Assembly: GCF_029626225.1 (NCBI RefSeq)
Contig: NZ_JARUBP010000001.1
Coordinates: 372,001 to 436,000 of the forward strand
Length of the DNA: 64,000 bases
DNA from: Asanoa sp. WMMD1127
GTDB taxonomy: Bacteria; Actinomycetota; Actinomycetes; Mycobacteriales; Micromonosporaceae
Reading direction: 5' to 3'
This document shows positions 9,847-19,265 of this stretch, piece by piece. The translations under genes were made by a program, and so were the position numbers. Every line of letters starts with the position of its first letter. Position 1 is the first letter of the stretch. The notes under the pieces were generated by a model. It was not told where the DNA came from and did no database searches. It was given only the letters and a program-made list of their open reading frames with translations.

Positions 9847-11072
9847 TGGTCAGCGACCTGCTCCACTCCTTCCGGGAGGTGTGGGCTCAGCTGTCGGGCA
9901 TCGGTCGGGCACCTGACGGCGGCTACCTGCGGTTCGCCTGGTCACCGGCCGAGATCGAGCTCCGCGACTGGTTCCATGCCCAGGCGGCGGCCCGCGACAT
10001 GCCGGTCACCTCCGACGGCAACGGCAATCTCTTCGCCACCTGGGGCGACGGCGAGCCCGGTGGCGTGCTGACCGGCAGTCATTTCGACTCGGTGCCGCAC
10101 GGCGGCGCCTACGACGGGCCGCTGGGGATCGTGTCGGCCTTTCTCGCCGTCGACGTGCTGCGCTCGCGCGGGTTCCAGCCCGTTCGGGCGATCACGGTGG
10201 CCGCCTTCGCCGAGGAGGAGGGGTCGCGGTTCGGGGTCGCCTGCCTCGGGTCGCGGTTGCTGACTGGTGCGATCGACCCGGAGCGGGCGGCCGCGCTGAC
10301 CGATCGCGACGGCCTGTCCCTGGGTGACGTGCTCGGCGTGGTGCCCCACGGGGCGCGGCCTTCGTTCGTCGCCCGATTCGACGCCTACGTCGAGTTGCAC
10401 GTCGAGCAGGGGCGGGCGCTCGGCTCGCCGGTGGGTGTCGCGAGCGCGATCTGGCCACACGGTCGGTGGCGCTTCGACGTCGAGGGCGAGGGCAACCACG
10501 CGGGCACCACGCTGATGAGCGACCGGCGCGACCCGATGCTGACCTACGCGTTCACGGTGCTCGCCGCCAACAAGGAGGCCCGGCTGCGGGGCGGCCACGC
10601 GACGGTCGGGCGGGTGGAGGTCGTGCCCAACGCGACCAACGCGATCCCGTCCGGCGTACGCGGCTGGCTCGACGCCCGGGCGGCCGACGACGAGACCCTC
10701 GCCGCCATGGTGGAGGCGCTGGCCAAGAAGGCCACCGAGCGGGCGGGGCGCGACGGCACCGCGATCCGGTTCACGGCCGAGTCGACGACCGGTGAGGTGC
10801 GCTTCGACGAAGGCCTGGCCGCCCGCCTCGCCACGCTGCTCGGCGACGTGCCGGTGCTGCCGACCGGGGCCGGGCACGACGCCGGGGTCCTCTCCGCCCA
10901 CCTGCCCACGGCCATGCTCTTCGTCCGCAACCCCACCGGCGTCAGCCATGCCCCGGCGGAGTCGGCCACCGACGACGACTGCGCCGCCGGCGTCCTGGCC
11001 CTGGCCCGCGTGCTGGAGGAACTGTCCGGTCGACCACTCGTTGATCATGACGAGGGGGTGGCGCGGGCATGA
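9843..11072 (+). CDS. M20 amidohydrolase, probable alternative N-formylglutamate deformylase
   Basis: This 409-residue zinc hydrolase belongs to the M20 allantoate amidohydrolase/N-carbamoyl-amino-acid hydrolase family. Metal-site motifs are clear: [11 protein letters not shown] (His80), AYDGPLG (Asp91), AEEEGSRF (Glu125/126), the ELHVEQG His, and GAGHDAG near the C-terminus; [14 protein letters not shown] is the dimerisation-domain signature. No classical HutG is present, and the gene lies between hutU and hutF with 4-bp overlaps on both sides. HutF releases N-formylglutamate, so this enzyme most likely hydrolyses it to glutamate and formate. The name allantoate amidohydrolase, which similarity alone would give, would be misleading here. 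The specificity is inferred from context. Confidence 0.8.
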
Positions 11073-12406
11073 GCGATGGGTTGTGGTTCGCCGACTGGGC
11101 CTGGCTGGGTTCCGACGAGGCGCCGACCGAGCACGTGGTGATCGAGGTGGCCGGCTCACGGTTCTCGACGATCACTGTCGGCGTGGCCACACCGCCGCCG
11201 GGGGCGATCCGGCTGCCCGGGCTCACCCTGCCGGGGCTCGCCAACGTGCACTCGCACGCGTTCCACCGCGCCCTGCGCGGCCGCACCACCGACGACCGGG
11301 GCAGCTTCTGGACCTGGCGCGACCGCATGTACGCGCTGGCCGGCCGCCTCGACCCCGACCGCTACCTGGCGCTGGCCCGGGCCACCTACGCCGAGATGGC
11401 GCTGTCCGGCATCACCACGGTCGGCGAGTTCCACTACCTGCACAACGACGTCGACGGCGAGCCCTACGTCGACCCCAACGTGATGGGGACCGTGCTGATC
11501 GAGGCCGCCGCCCAGGCCGGCATCCGGATCACGCTGCTCGACGCGCTCTACCTGACCTCGTCGGCCGACGGCGCGCCGCTGGAGGGCGTCCAGCTGCGGT
11601 TCGGCGACGAGGATCTCGACGGCTACTTCACCCGCCTGGCCCGGCTCGACGAGGCCAACGTCGACAACGCCGACAACGTGCGGATCGGCGCCGCGCTCCA
11701 CTCGGTGCGGGCCGTCCCGGCCGCGCTGCTGCCGGAGTTCGCCGAGCGCACCGCCGGCCGGCCCCTGCACTTCCACCTCTCCGAGCAGCGCGCCGAAAAC
11801 AAGGCGTGCCTGGCCGCCTACGGGCGCACCCCGACCGAGCTGCTCTCGGACAGCGGCATCCTCGGCACCCGCTCGACCGCGATCCACGCCACCCACCTCA
11901 CCGACCTCGACCGCACGCTGCTCGGCGACACCGGCACGGGCATCTGCTTCTGCCCGACCACCGAACGCGACCTCGCCGACGGCATCGGGCCCGCCCGGGC
12001 GCTGGCCGACGCCGGCAGCCCGCTCTCGCTCGGAAGCGACAGCCAGACGGTGATCGACCTCTTCGAGGAGGCGCGCGCGCTCGAGGCCGGCGAGCGGCTG
12101 CGCACCGAGCGGCGCGGCCACTTCATGCCGGCGGAGCTGGTCCGGGCCGCCTCCGTCGCCGGCCACAACGCGCTGGGCTGGGCCGACGTGGGACGCATCG
12201 CGGTCGGCGAACGGGCCGACCTGGTCACGATCAACACCGCGAGCCCGCGTACGGCCGGCGCCCCGCCGGTCGGCGCACCGCTCGCCGCCACCGCCGCCGA
12301 CGTCACCACCGTGGTGGTCGACGGGCGGGTCACCGTCCGCGACGGGCACCATGTGCGGATAGACGTGCCGGCGGCGCTCGAAGAGGCGGTGCACAGCCTG
12401 TGGTGA
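11069..12406 (+). CDS. hutF: Formimidoylglutamate deiminase
   Basis: This is an amidohydrolase-superfamily enzyme that converts N-formimidoyl-L-glutamate to N-formyl-L-glutamate and ammonia. It has 445 residues, the usual HutF size. The metal-binding [11 protein letters not shown] motif (about residues 56-66) and the [11 protein letters not shown] His are present, and the later SLGSDSQ motif carries the metal-ligand Asp. Presence of HutF rather than HutG/FTCD means the five-step branch via N-formylglutamate. It starts with ATG overlapping the M20 gene and ends overlapping hutI (GTGA), so translation is coupled through the whole operon. Confidence 0.95.
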   Translation: MSDGLWFADWAWLGSDEAPTEHVVIEVAGSRFSTITVGVATPPPGAIRLPGLTLPGLANVHSHAFHRALRGRTTDDRGSFWTWRDRMYALAGRLDPDRYLALARATYAEMALSGITTVGEFHYLHNDVDGEPYVDPNVMGTVLIEAAAQAGIRITLLDALYLTSSADGAPLEGVQLRFGDEDLDGYFTRLARLDEANVDNADNVRIGAALHSVRAVPAALLPEFAERTAGRPLHFHLSEQRAENKACLAAYGRTPTELLSDSGILGTRSTAIHATHLTDLDRTLLGDTGTGICFCPTTERDLADGIGPARALADAGSPLSLGSDSQTVIDLFEEARALEAGERLRTERRGHFMPAELVRAASVAGHNALGWADVGRIAVGERADLVTINTASPRTAGAPPVGAPLAATAADVTTVVVDGRVTVRDGHHVRIDVPAALEEAVHSLW

Positions 12407-13569
12407 GTTTCGTGATCGACAACATCGGCGAGCTGGTGACCAACATCCCGGGCACCGGCGACGGCGGCCTGCTCGGCATCCGGCGCAAGGCCGCGGTGCT
12501 GGTGGAAGAGGGCGACATCGCCTGGATCGGACCGAGCCGCTACGCCCCGGCGGCCGACCGGCGGATCGACGCCCAGGGCGGCGCGGTGCTGCCCGGCTTC
12601 GTCGACAGCCACGCCCACCTGGTCTTCGCCGGCGACCGGGCCGCCGAGTTCGCCGCCCGGATGGCCGGCGAGCCCTACACCGGCGGCGGGATCCGCACCA
12701 CGGTCGCCGCGACCCGGGCCGCCGACGACGACCTGCTCCGCGACAACGTCGACCGGCTGCGGGCCGAGGCGCTGCGGCAGGGCACCACGACCATCGAGAT
12801 CAAGAGCGGCTACGGGCTGACCGTGGCCGACGAGGCCCGCTCGTTGCGGATCGCCGGCGAGTTCACGCAGGAGACGACCTTTCTGGGCGCGCACGTGGTC
12901 CCGCCCGAATACGCCGACCGCACCGACGACTACGTCGGGCTGGTCTGCGGGCCGATGCTGCGGGCGGCCAAGCCCTACGCCCGCTGGATCGACGTGTTCT
13001 GCGAGAAGGGCGCGTTCGACGCCGACCACGCGCGGGCGATCCTGACGGTGGGCAAGGACGCCGGGCTGGGCGTACGCGTCCACGCCAACCAACTCGGCCC
13101 CGGTGAGGGCGTGCAGCTGGCGGTGGAGCTGGGCGCGGCCAGCGCCGACCACTGCACGCACCTGTCCCGCGTCGACGTCGACGCGCTGGCGGGCTCGCGT
13201 ACCGTGGCGACCCTGCTGCCCGGCGCCGAGTTCTCCACCCGGTCGACCTATCCCGACGCGCGCCGGCTCATCGACGCCGGCGCCACGGTCGCGCTGGCGA
13301 CCGACTGCAACCCCGGCTCGTCCTACACCTCCTCGATGCCGTTCTGCATCGCCCTCGCGGTCCGCGAGATGGGCATGATGCCGGCCGAGGCGGTCTGGGC
13401 GGCCACCGCGGGCGGCGCCCGGGCGCTGCAGCGCGACGACGTGGGCGTGATCCGCCCCGGCGCGCGGGCCGACATCGTGCTGCTCGACGCGCCCACCCAT
13501 CTGCACCTGGCCTACCGGCCGGGCGTACCGCTGGTCACCAAGGTTCTGCACAACGGAGCGCCGCAATGA
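12403..13569 (+). CDS. hutI: Imidazolonepropionase
   Basis: This is a zinc/iron amidohydrolase that opens 4-imidazolone-5-propionate to N-formimidoyl-L-glutamate. It has 388 residues. The metal ligands are visible in [13 protein letters not shown], in [11 protein letters not shown], in ADHCTHLS and in [18 protein letters not shown] is the substrate-site signature. I use the GTG at 12403 because it overlaps the hutF stop by 4 bp like its neighbours; a GTG three codons later is possible. Ending in ATGA, it couples to hutH. Confidence 0.96.
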   Translation: MSFVIDNIGELVTNIPGTGDGGLLGIRRKAAVLVEEGDIAWIGPSRYAPAADRRIDAQGGAVLPGFVDSHAHLVFAGDRAAEFAARMAGEPYTGGGIRTTVAATRAADDDLLRDNVDRLRAEALRQGTTTIEIKSGYGLTVADEARSLRIAGEFTQETTFLGAHVVPPEYADRTDDYVGLVCGPMLRAAKPYARWIDVFCEKGAFDADHARAILTVGKDAGLGVRVHANQLGPGEGVQLAVELGAASADHCTHLSRVDVDALAGSRTVATLLPGAEFSTRSTYPDARRLIDAGATVALATDCNPGSSYTSSMPFCIALAVREMGMMPAEAVWAATAGGARALQRDDVGVIRPGARADIVLLDAPTHLHLAYRPGVPLVTKVLHNGAPQ

Positions 13570-15104
13570 CAACCGTCACCGTCCTGTCCACCGGCATCAC
13601 CCCGGAAGACGTCCATGCCGTGGCCCGCGGGGCCGCGCTGGTCGAGCTGCACCCCACGGCCGTCGAGGCGATGGCGGCGTCGCGGGCCCACGTCGACCGC
13701 ATCGAGGAGTCCGGCCGCCCCGTCTACGGCGTGTCCACGGGCTTCGGCTCGCTGGCCAACACGTTCGTCGCCAGCGAGCGGCGGGCCGAGCTCCAGCACG
13801 CGCTGATCCGCTCGCACGCCGCCGGCGTCGGCGCACCGATGCCGCGCGAAGTGGTGCGGGCGATGATGCTGCTGCGCATCCGGTCGCTGGCCATGGGCCG
13901 CTCCGGGGTGCGCCCGCTGGTCGCGCAGGCGCTGGTCGACCTGCTCAACGCCGACGTGACCCCGTGGGTGCCGGAGCACGGCTCGCTCGGCGCCTCCGGC
14001 GACCTCGCGCCGCTGGCGCACTGCGCGCTCGTGCTGCTCGGCGAGGGTTGGGTGCTCGACAAGTCCGGCGCCCGGATCGACGGCGGCGAGGCGCTGCGCC
14101 GGGCCGGCCTGCGCCCGATCGAGCTGGCCGCCAAGGAGGGCCTCGCGCTGGTCAACGGCACCGACGGCATGCTCGGCATGCTGCTGCTCGCCCTCGGCGA
14201 CGCCGCCCACCTGTTCTCGATGGCCGACCTGACCGCGGCGCTGTCGATCGAGGCCATGCTCGGCTCCGACCGCCCGTTCATGCCGGAGCTCCACGCGATC
14301 CGCCCCCACCCGGGCCAGAGCACCTCCGCGGCCAACATCCACCGTCTGCTGCAGGGTTCCGCGATCATGGATTCCCACCGCGACGACCTGGCCCACGCGG
14401 TGCAGGACGCCTACTCGATGCGCTGCGCGCCCCAGGTGGCCGGCGCCGCCCGCGACACGCTCGAGTTCGCCGCCCAGGTGGCCGGCCGCGAGCTGCGCTC
14501 GGTCGTCGACAACCCGGTCGTACTGCCCGACGGCCGCGTCGAGTCCACCGGCAACTTCCACGGCGCGCCGCTGGGCTTCGCGGCCGACTACCTGGCGATC
14601 GCCGCGGCCGAGGTGGGCGCCATCGCCGAACGCCGCGTCGACCGCCTCCTCGACGTGTGCCGCTCCCGCGACCTGCCGCCGTTCCTGTCCCCGGACGCGG
14701 GCGTCAACTCCGGGCTGATGATCGCGCAATACACGGCGGCCGGGATCGTCGCCGAGAACCGCCGCCTGGCCTCCCCCGCGTCGGTCGACTCGCTGCCGAC
14801 CAGCGGCATGCAGGAAGACCACGTGTCGATGGGGTGGGCGGCTACCCGCAAGCTGCGGACGGTGCTCGACAACCTCACGAGCCTGCTCGCGGTGGAGCTG
14901 TTGGCCGCGGTCCGCGGCATCCAGCTCCGCGCGCCGCTGACGCCGTCGCCGGCCGGCACCATCGCCGTCGAGGCGGTGACCCGCTTCGCGGGCGCTCCCG
15001 GGCCGGACGTCTTCCTGGCGCCGGTGATCGAGGCGGCGCGGGCGCTGGTCAGCGGCCCAGACCTACGCGCGGCGATCGAGAGGGAGGTCGGCCCGCTGAG
15101 CTGA
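13566..15104 (+). CDS. hutH: Histidine ammonia-lyase
   Basis: This enzyme deaminates L-histidine to urocanate, the first step of the pathway, using a self-made MIO electrophile. The MIO triad Ala143-Ser144-Gly145 is in [14 protein letters not shown]. Other landmarks are [12 protein letters not shown] (about residues 53-64), NGTDGML, and [15 protein letters not shown]-like sequence near residue 400, here [18 protein letters not shown]. The 512-residue length is standard. It is the last gene of the operon even though it acts first. No clear terminator hairpin follows; instead a 64-bp tandem array begins about 10 bp after the stop. Confidence 0.97.
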   Translation: MTTVTVLSTGITPEDVHAVARGAALVELHPTAVEAMAASRAHVDRIEESGRPVYGVSTGFGSLANTFVASERRAELQHALIRSHAAGVGAPMPREVVRAMMLLRIRSLAMGRSGVRPLVAQALVDLLNADVTPWVPEHGSLGASGDLAPLAHCALVLLGEGWVLDKSGARIDGGEALRRAGLRPIELAAKEGLALVNGTDGMLGMLLLALGDAAHLFSMADLTAALSIEAMLGSDRPFMPELHAIRPHPGQSTSAANIHRLLQGSAIMDSHRDDLAHAVQDAYSMRCAPQVAGAARDTLEFAAQVAGRELRSVVDNPVVLPDGRVESTGNFHGAPLGFAADYLAIAAAEVGAIAERRVDRLLDVCRSRDLPPFLSPDAGVNSGLMIAQYTAAGIVAENRRLASPASVDSLPTSGMQEDHVSMGWAATRKLRTVLDNLTSLLAVELLAAVRGIQLRAPLTPSPAGTIAVEAVTRFAGAPGPDVFLAPVIEAARALVSGPDLRAAIEREVGPLS

Positions 15105-15114
15105 CCGCGCGGAA

Positions 15115-15378
15115 GGCCGCAGCCGGCTCACGCGGCCAGAGGCAGCCTTTGGCATCGCGGTCCGCCGCGGCTGCCGCAGGCCGCAGCCGGCTCACGGGGC
15201 CAGAAGCAGCCTTCGGCATCGCACTCCGCCGCGGTGGCCGCAGGCCGCAGCCGGCTCACGGGGCCAGAAGCAGCCTTCGGCATCGCACTCCGCCGCGGTG
15301 GCCGCAGGCCGCGGCCGGCTCAGCCGGCCAGAAGCAGCCTTCGCCATCGCGGTCCGCCGCGGTTGCCGCAGGCCGCAA
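15115..15378. repeat. 64-bp tandem repeat array (about 4 copies) after hutH
   Basis: Four copies of a 64-bp unit follow hutH, with unit starts at about 15121, 15185, 15249 and 15313. Copies two and three are almost identical; the first and last are diverged. Landmarks per unit are a GCCGGCTCA segment, a CAGAAGCAGCCTT segment and a CCGCCGCGG segment. The period is not a multiple of three, so it does not encode a repeated peptide. In the last copy, 15313-15329, GGCCGGCT and AGCCGGCC form a perfect inverted repeat around one base. It fills the gap between convergent hutH and the ArsR-type gene, so it may serve as a structured 3' region, or it may simply be a minisatellite. Confidence 0.9.
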
Positions 15379-15412
15379 CCATGCGTGCGCCTAGGAGCGG
15401 GCGGCGCGTTTG

Positions 15413-15979
15413 TCACTTCTCGCCGGCGGCGTAGGGCTGGGCGAAGAGCAGCAGCTCCACCGGGCGGGTGCCCGGTGGGCGGGCGTCCGTGTCGCGGAGG
15501 CGGTCGTCGTAGCGACCGAGCACTTCCCGGATGTCCGTGATCATCGCGCGGACCTCGTCGAGAGTCCCGTAGACGACCGTGCCCGACCCACCGAGCACCT
15601 CCTGCCAATCCGCCGGCTCGGTGTGCCGCGTCGCCTGCGCTGACTGCAGCCGCGCCACCCAGTGCCGCAGCAGCACATCCGACAGTGCGCGCGCCGCGGC
15701 CGACGACTGTTCGTCGTCCTGGACGTCCGAGAACGCGAGCGGCACGTCGAGGGCGCGCCACGGCCGCCGACGGCCCGGGCCCGTGCCGACCTCCTCGACG
15801 AAGCCGAAGCGGGCCAGGGCGCGCAGGTGGAAGGCGCAGTTGGTCGGGGTCTCGCCGAGCAACCGGCTCGCCTCGGTCGCGGTCAGCGTGTCGTGCACGC
15901 GGAGGGCTTCCATCAGCGCGATCCGGGTCGGGTGCGCCAGCGCGCGCATCGCCGCCGCTCCCTGCAGACGTCCGGGCAT
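15413..15979 (-). CDS. ArsR-type helix-turn-helix regulator
   Basis: This 188-residue regulator starts with a winged-helix domain of ArsR/HTH_20 type: ALAHPTRIALMEAL (about residues 13-26) and ATEASRLLGETPTNCAFHLRALARFGF as the recognition region. The C-terminal half is helical and Ala/Arg-rich without a known ligand motif; there is no CxC metal site, so it is not a metal sensor of the classic kind. AGAGAGG about ten bases before the ATG at 15979 sets the start. A perfect palindrome 33 bp upstream is its likely operator, and the divergent alpha/beta hydrolase gene its likely target. Confidence 0.85.
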   Translation of the reverse strand: MPGRLQGAAAMRALAHPTRIALMEALRVHDTLTATEASRLLGETPTNCAFHLRALARFGFVEEVGTGPGRRRPWRALDVPLAFSDVQDDEQSSAAARALSDVLLRHWVARLQSAQATRHTEPADWQEVLGGSGTVVYGTLDEVRAMITDIREVLGRYDDRLRDTDARPPGTRPVELLLFAQPYAAGEK

Positions 15980-16011
15980 CGCGCGAAATCCTCTCTTGTA
16001 TTGAGTCCTGT

Positions 16012-16035
16012 CTTTCGAGAATATCGTCTCGAAAG
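16012..16035. promoter_or_regulatory. Perfect 9-bp inverted repeat, probable operator of the ArsR-type regulator
   Basis: The arms CTTTCGAGA (16012-16020) and TCTCGAAAG (16027-16035) are exact reverse complements around a 6-base AT-rich spacer. The site lies between the divergent regulator gene (start 15979) and the hydrolase (start 16212). Its size and symmetry suit a homodimeric winged-helix repressor. The AT-rich spacer could overlap a -10 element. Confidence 0.7.
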
Positions 16036-16060
16036 AACTCGCTCGACACCGGGGAGCAAG

Positions 16061-16172
16061 CGAGACCCAGGTACCGAGCGAGGCTCAAGCAGCAGGCGAG
16101 AACTAGTGAGCTGGCGAGACCTAGTGAGCTAGCGAGACCTAGTGAGCTGGCCAGACCCAGGAACCGAGCGAG
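16061..16172. repeat. 18-bp direct repeats in the hydrolase leader region
   Basis: Three head-to-tail 18-bp units (CTAGTGAGCTGGCGAGAC type) occupy 16103-16156 with one or two changes each. A second related pair, an AGACCCAGG(T/A)ACCGAGCGAG segment, occurs at about 16063 and 16153, exactly 90 bp (five units) apart, so the whole stretch keeps 18-bp periodicity. It lies between the palindromic operator and the hydrolase ribosome site. Possible roles are a multi-site operator or a repeated short leader peptide. Confidence 0.75.
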
Positions 16173-16211
16173 ACACCGAGCACCGAGCGCGAAAACCTCA
16201 GGAGGCGACGC

Positions 16212-17129
16212 ATGACGATCCGGCGGCACAGCGACGACCCGGTGATCACGGCTCTGTCCGCGCTGGCCCCCGACGCGGGCTTCACGCGCGGCGAGCTGGA
16301 ACGCACCGGCGGACGCCGCCTCCGCTGGGTCGAGAGCGCCACCGCCGGACCGACGATCCTGCTAGCCGCCGGCGCCGGCGACACCGTGCTCGACTGGGGC
16401 ACCATCCTGCCCGCCCTGGCCGCCGACTTCCGCGTCGTCGCGTACGACCGGGCCGGTCTCGGCGCCAGCGACCCGAGCGGTCGGCGCCTCACGATCGACT
16501 CGCAGGTCGACGACCTGGTCGCCCTGCTCGACGCCCGCGGCCCGGCCCTCCTGGTGGGCCACAGCTGGGGCGGCCTGTTGGCCCAGCACGCGGCCGCCGC
16601 CCGACCCGGGCAGGTCGCCGGGGTGGTGCTGGTCGACCCGACCCACGAGGAGGTGATGGCCGCGCTGCCGAAGCGGCTGCAGCTCGGATCGGAGGTCATC
16701 CTCGGCTGGATCGTCGCGCTCAAGGCGGTGGGCCGCTTCGACAAGTGGCTCGACAAACACGCCCGCGGGCTCGCCGACCGCTGCACCGACGACCCGGCGA
16801 TCCGGGAGCTGCTGGTCACCGCCTACCACGCCTCGTACGCCGGGATCGCCCAGGTCGCCGCCATTCGCGCCGAGAACCGGCTCGCCTCCGCCGTCCCCGC
16901 CGCCCGCCGGGCGCGCGCCACGCTGGTCCCGCCCGACGTGCCGATGACCATCCTGACCGCGACCCGGGACAAGCCGCCAAACCTGCAGATCCGCTCCGCC
17001 GAGCTCGCCGACGAGACCGCGGCCGCGTACCCCCGGGGTCAGCACATCGTGATCGACGATTCGGGCCATTACATTCACCACGACCAGCCGGCCGCGACCG
17101 TCGCCGCGATCAAATCCGCCGCAGGCTGA
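16212..17129 (+). CDS. Alpha/beta hydrolase
   Basis: This 305-residue hydrolase has the alpha/beta fold with nucleophile elbow GHSWGG (Ser about residue 118), an oxyanion region ILLAAGAGDTVLDW, the acid Asp in a loop after ILTATRDKPP, and a catalytic His in IVIDDSGHYIHHDQP near the end. No signal peptide is seen, so it is cytosolic. AGGAGG ten bases before the ATG gives a strong start. It faces an ArsR-type regulator gene across a palindromic operator and an 18-bp repeat array, which suggests inducible control. The substrate is unknown; esterase or epoxide-type activities are both possible. Confidence 0.88.
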   Translation: MTIRRHSDDPVITALSALAPDAGFTRGELERTGGRRLRWVESATAGPTILLAAGAGDTVLDWGTILPALAADFRVVAYDRAGLGASDPSGRRLTIDSQVDDLVALLDARGPALLVGHSWGGLLAQHAAAARPGQVAGVVLVDPTHEEVMAALPKRLQLGSEVILGWIVALKAVGRFDKWLDKHARGLADRCTDDPAIRELLVTAYHASYAGIAQVAAIRAENRLASAVPAARRARATLVPPDVPMTILTATRDKPPNLQIRSAELADETAAAYPRGQHIVIDDSGHYIHHDQPAATVAAIKSAAG

Positions 17130-17224
17130 TCACGGGTTCCGGCGGCCACACCGGTCGCGGCTTGAGCCGCAACTCACGCGCGAATGAGCATCGCGACACC
17201 GGTGATCGACGGCAGACTGTGCCC

Positions 17225-17632
17225 ATGGTGGAGTCGCAACATCGCGAGGAGACCGCCAGTCGTCCCCTCCTCCTCAACAAGTACGCCGCCGTGGTCGTGT
17301 TCATCGTCGGGTACGCGGCGCTCGCCGCGGTGGCCCGCCCGCTGACCCTGCCGGCGTCGTTCACGGTGCTCGTCCCGGGGCTGGCTCTGGTCGTCTGGGG
17401 CACCCGCCGGATCCCGAACCGGACCCACAGGACCACCCGGGCGACGGTCGCCACCTGGTTCACCCTGCTCGGCCTGTTCTGCGTCTGGGAGCTGGTCGCC
17501 TTCGGCTGGGGCAACGACCAGGGCCACCCGACGCTGAGCCTGGCGTTCGACCCCGTGCTGGAGAACTATCCGGCCCGGGTGATCGGCTACGTCATCTGGC
17601 TGAGCACCGGCGCTTGGGTGGCGACCCGATGA
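17225..17632 (+). CDS. Small membrane protein
   Basis: This 135-residue membrane protein has about four hydrophobic helices: AAVVVFIVGYAALAAVA, SFTVLVPGLALVVWGT, TWFTLLGLFCVWELVAF and RVIGYVIWLSTGAWVA. A short hydrophilic N-terminus (VESQHREETASR) precedes them. No domain was recognised. Its stop overlaps the next small membrane gene by ATGA, so they form a pair, probably a complex. The 3' end overlaps the extended C-terminus of the convergent AraC gene (17587-17632). Confidence 0.7.
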   Translation: MVESQHREETASRPLLLNKYAAVVVFIVGYAALAAVARPLTLPASFTVLVPGLALVVWGTRRIPNRTHRTTRATVATWFTLLGLFCVWELVAFGWGNDQGHPTLSLAFDPVLENYPARVIGYVIWLSTGAWVATR

Positions 17633-18792
17633 GTCCGCGCTACATCCTGATCACGGGGTTCATCGTCATCTTCGGTTCGATGCTCGTCGTCGACCTCGTC
17701 AGCCGCCGCCGTGGCCGCGGCCCCGAGCCGGCGGCGACCGCGCTCACCGCCGCGATGCGTACGCCGCTCGGCCGCGTCCTCGTCCTCGGCTGGTGGTGCT
17801 GGATCGGCTACCACTTCCTGGCCCGCTGAGCGCGCCGGGACAGCCGGGACCGCGGCGACCGCCGACCGGTTGCGGTGCTCCTGCGGGCTCACCCCGTGCA
17901 CCCGCTTGAACGCCGTGCTCAGCGCGAACGCGCTCCCATACCCCACCTGCCGCGCCACCGCCGCGACCGTGGCGTCGGGCTCCCGCAGCAGATCGGCCGC
18001 GAGCGCGAGCCGCCAACCGGTCAGATAGGACATCGGCGGCTCACCGACGAGATCCGCGAACCGGCGCGCCAACGCGGCCCGCGACAGCCCACTGCGGGCG
18101 GCGAGCGACGCAACGGTCCACGGGTGTGCCGGGTTGTTGTGCAACATCCGCAACGCCCGCCCGACGACGGGATCGGTCTGCGCCTGGTACCACGCCGGCG
18201 CCGCCGCCTCCGGCCGCGAGAACCAGGCCCGCAGCACCGCGATCAGCAACAGGTCCAGCAGCCGATCGAGCACCGCCGACTGCCCCTGCTCGTCCCGCGT
18301 GATCTCCGCACCGAGCAGCCCGATCAACGGACTGTCCCACTCACCGGACCGCAGCACCAGCAGCCGCGGCAGCGCCCGCAACAGCCGGTCGCTGATCTCC
18401 CCGTTGACCTGGTAGGTGCCGGTCAACAACATCGACCCGCCGGTCTCGCTGGTCCCCCACGTCCGCACGCCGAGACTCATCTCGTCATGCAGATCGACAC
18501 CGTCCAATGTGGTGCACCGCTGCCCGGGATGAATCACGATCTGCGGCGCCGTCCCGGGATCGTCCGCGATCGTGTAGTGATCGGGCCCGCGCATCACCGC
18601 GACATCCCCGGGCGCCAACCCCACCGGCTCAGCCCCGTCGAACGTCACCCACGCGTCCCCACGCACCACGGACACGATCGACAACGGCGCCTCGTCGCGA
18701 ATCCGCAACGACCACGGCGGATCCAACACACACCGCAGCAGGAACGCCTCCCGCGCCCGCGGCCCGTCCAGCAGCCCGGCCAGAGCATCCAT
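17587..18792 (-). CDS. AraC family regulator with C-terminal extension
   Basis: This 401-residue regulator has an N-terminal cupin_6-type sensor (about residues 15-190; SIVSVVRGDAWVTF, LAPGDVAVMRGPDHY) and a C-terminal AraC DNA-binding domain (about 215-315) with two HTH units (VASLAARSGLSRAALARRFADLV and VAAVARQVGYGSAFALSTAFKRVHG). Relatives normally end soon after SPQEHR, near residue 315. Here the frame stays open for about 85 more residues of low-complexity acidic and basic sequence, wholly antisense to the small membrane gene at 17629. The extension probably reflects loss of an original stop codon. The ATG at 18792 was chosen as the first residue of the cupin-type domain. Confidence 0.82.
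   Translation of the reverse strand: MDALAGLLDGPRAREAFLLRCVLDPPWSLRIRDEAPLSIVSVVRGDAWVTFDGAEPVGLAPGDVAVMRGPDHYTIADDPGTAPQIVIHPGQRCTTLDGVDLHDEMSLGVRTWGTSETGGSMLLTGTYQVNGEISDRLLRALPRLLVLRSGEWDSPLIGLLGAEITRDEQGQSAVLDRLLDLLLIAVLRAWFSRPEAAAPAWYQAQTDPVVGRALRMLHNNPAHPWTVASLAARSGLSRAALARRFADLVGEPPMSYLTGWRLALAADLLREPDATVAAVARQVGYGSAFALSTAFKRVHGVSPQEHRNRSAVAAVPAVPARSAGQEVVADPAPPAEDEDAAERRTHRGGERGRRRLGAAATAAADEVDDEHRTEDDDEPRDQDVARTHRVATQAPVLSQMT
17629..17829 (+). CDS. Very small membrane protein, partner of the preceding gene
   Basis: This 66-residue protein has two hydrophobic helices (YILITGFIVIFGSMLVVDLVS and LGRVLVLGWWCWIGYHFLA) joined by a basic loop (RRRGRGPEP). The end resembles small conserved actinobacterial membrane proteins of the DUF6186 kind; I am not certain of that assignment. 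It starts by ATGA overlap with the preceding gene. The entire gene is antisense to the C-terminal extension of the AraC-type regulator at 17587-18792. Confidence 0.65.
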   Translation: MSPRYILITGFIVIFGSMLVVDLVSRRRGRGPEPAATALTAAMRTPLGRVLVLGWWCWIGYHFLAR

Positions 18793-19265
18793 CGACCCAT
18801 GCTAACGACAACCACCACGCCGACCAGGCCCGTTCAAGCCGCCAACAGCCAGGCGGGACTCGGGTCCGCGGCGCTTACGACCGTCGCTCCCGCCAGACAC
18901 CGCTCCGCTGCGCTGCGCTGCCAGGCCCGACCCCGGTCACCCTCACCCCAAACGCCTCACAAGCAACACCAACCACGGCTGTCATGACAGTAACGCCATG
19001 GCGCAGGGAGCGTCCGGCGAGTCGCCGGTGCTGTGGTTATAGCGCGAGCGCGGACATGGTTTGGCATGTGCGTACATGCCAAAGCATGTGCGCCTCAGGC
19101 CACCACCTTCCTCCGGCGGCGCCGAACGCGCGTTAAGAGTGACCAGGCGCGGGCCTGGCAGCGAAGCGGTCCCTGGCGGGAGCAACGGTCGCGCCCACCG
19201 CGAACCCGAGCCAACTCAGCGAATCTGGGTCCTGAGCGACGACCACGGCCCGCACTCGAGCCCCC
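18793..19265. other. Gene-free 473-bp region with three palindromes
   Basis: No open frame here has a family match or good codon bias. The region holds a perfect 12-bp palindrome CTGTCATGACAG (18979-18990), a perfect hairpin with 10-bp arms TTTGGCATGT/ACATGCCAAA and a 4-base loop (19060-19083), and a 6-bp stem CCAGGC/GCCTGG with 4-base loop (19143-19158). It lies upstream of the AraC gene and downstream of rdgB. It may contain regulator binding sites, a structured RNA, or the remains of a lost gene. Confidence 0.6.

Noticed and set aside
15115-15378. CRISPR array after hutH
   Set aside because: The 64-bp units are contiguous and have no unique spacers; no cas genes are present.
15192-16229. 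Long minus-strand frame through the 64-bp array and the 18-bp repeats
   Set aside because: It crosses the ArsR gene in another frame and both arrays; the GLASSL repeat it shows is the antisense of the 18-bp DNA repeat.
18793-19265. tRNA or CRISPR array in the gene-free region
   Set aside because: No cloverleaf with a TTCGA-type arm and no regularly spaced repeats are visible.
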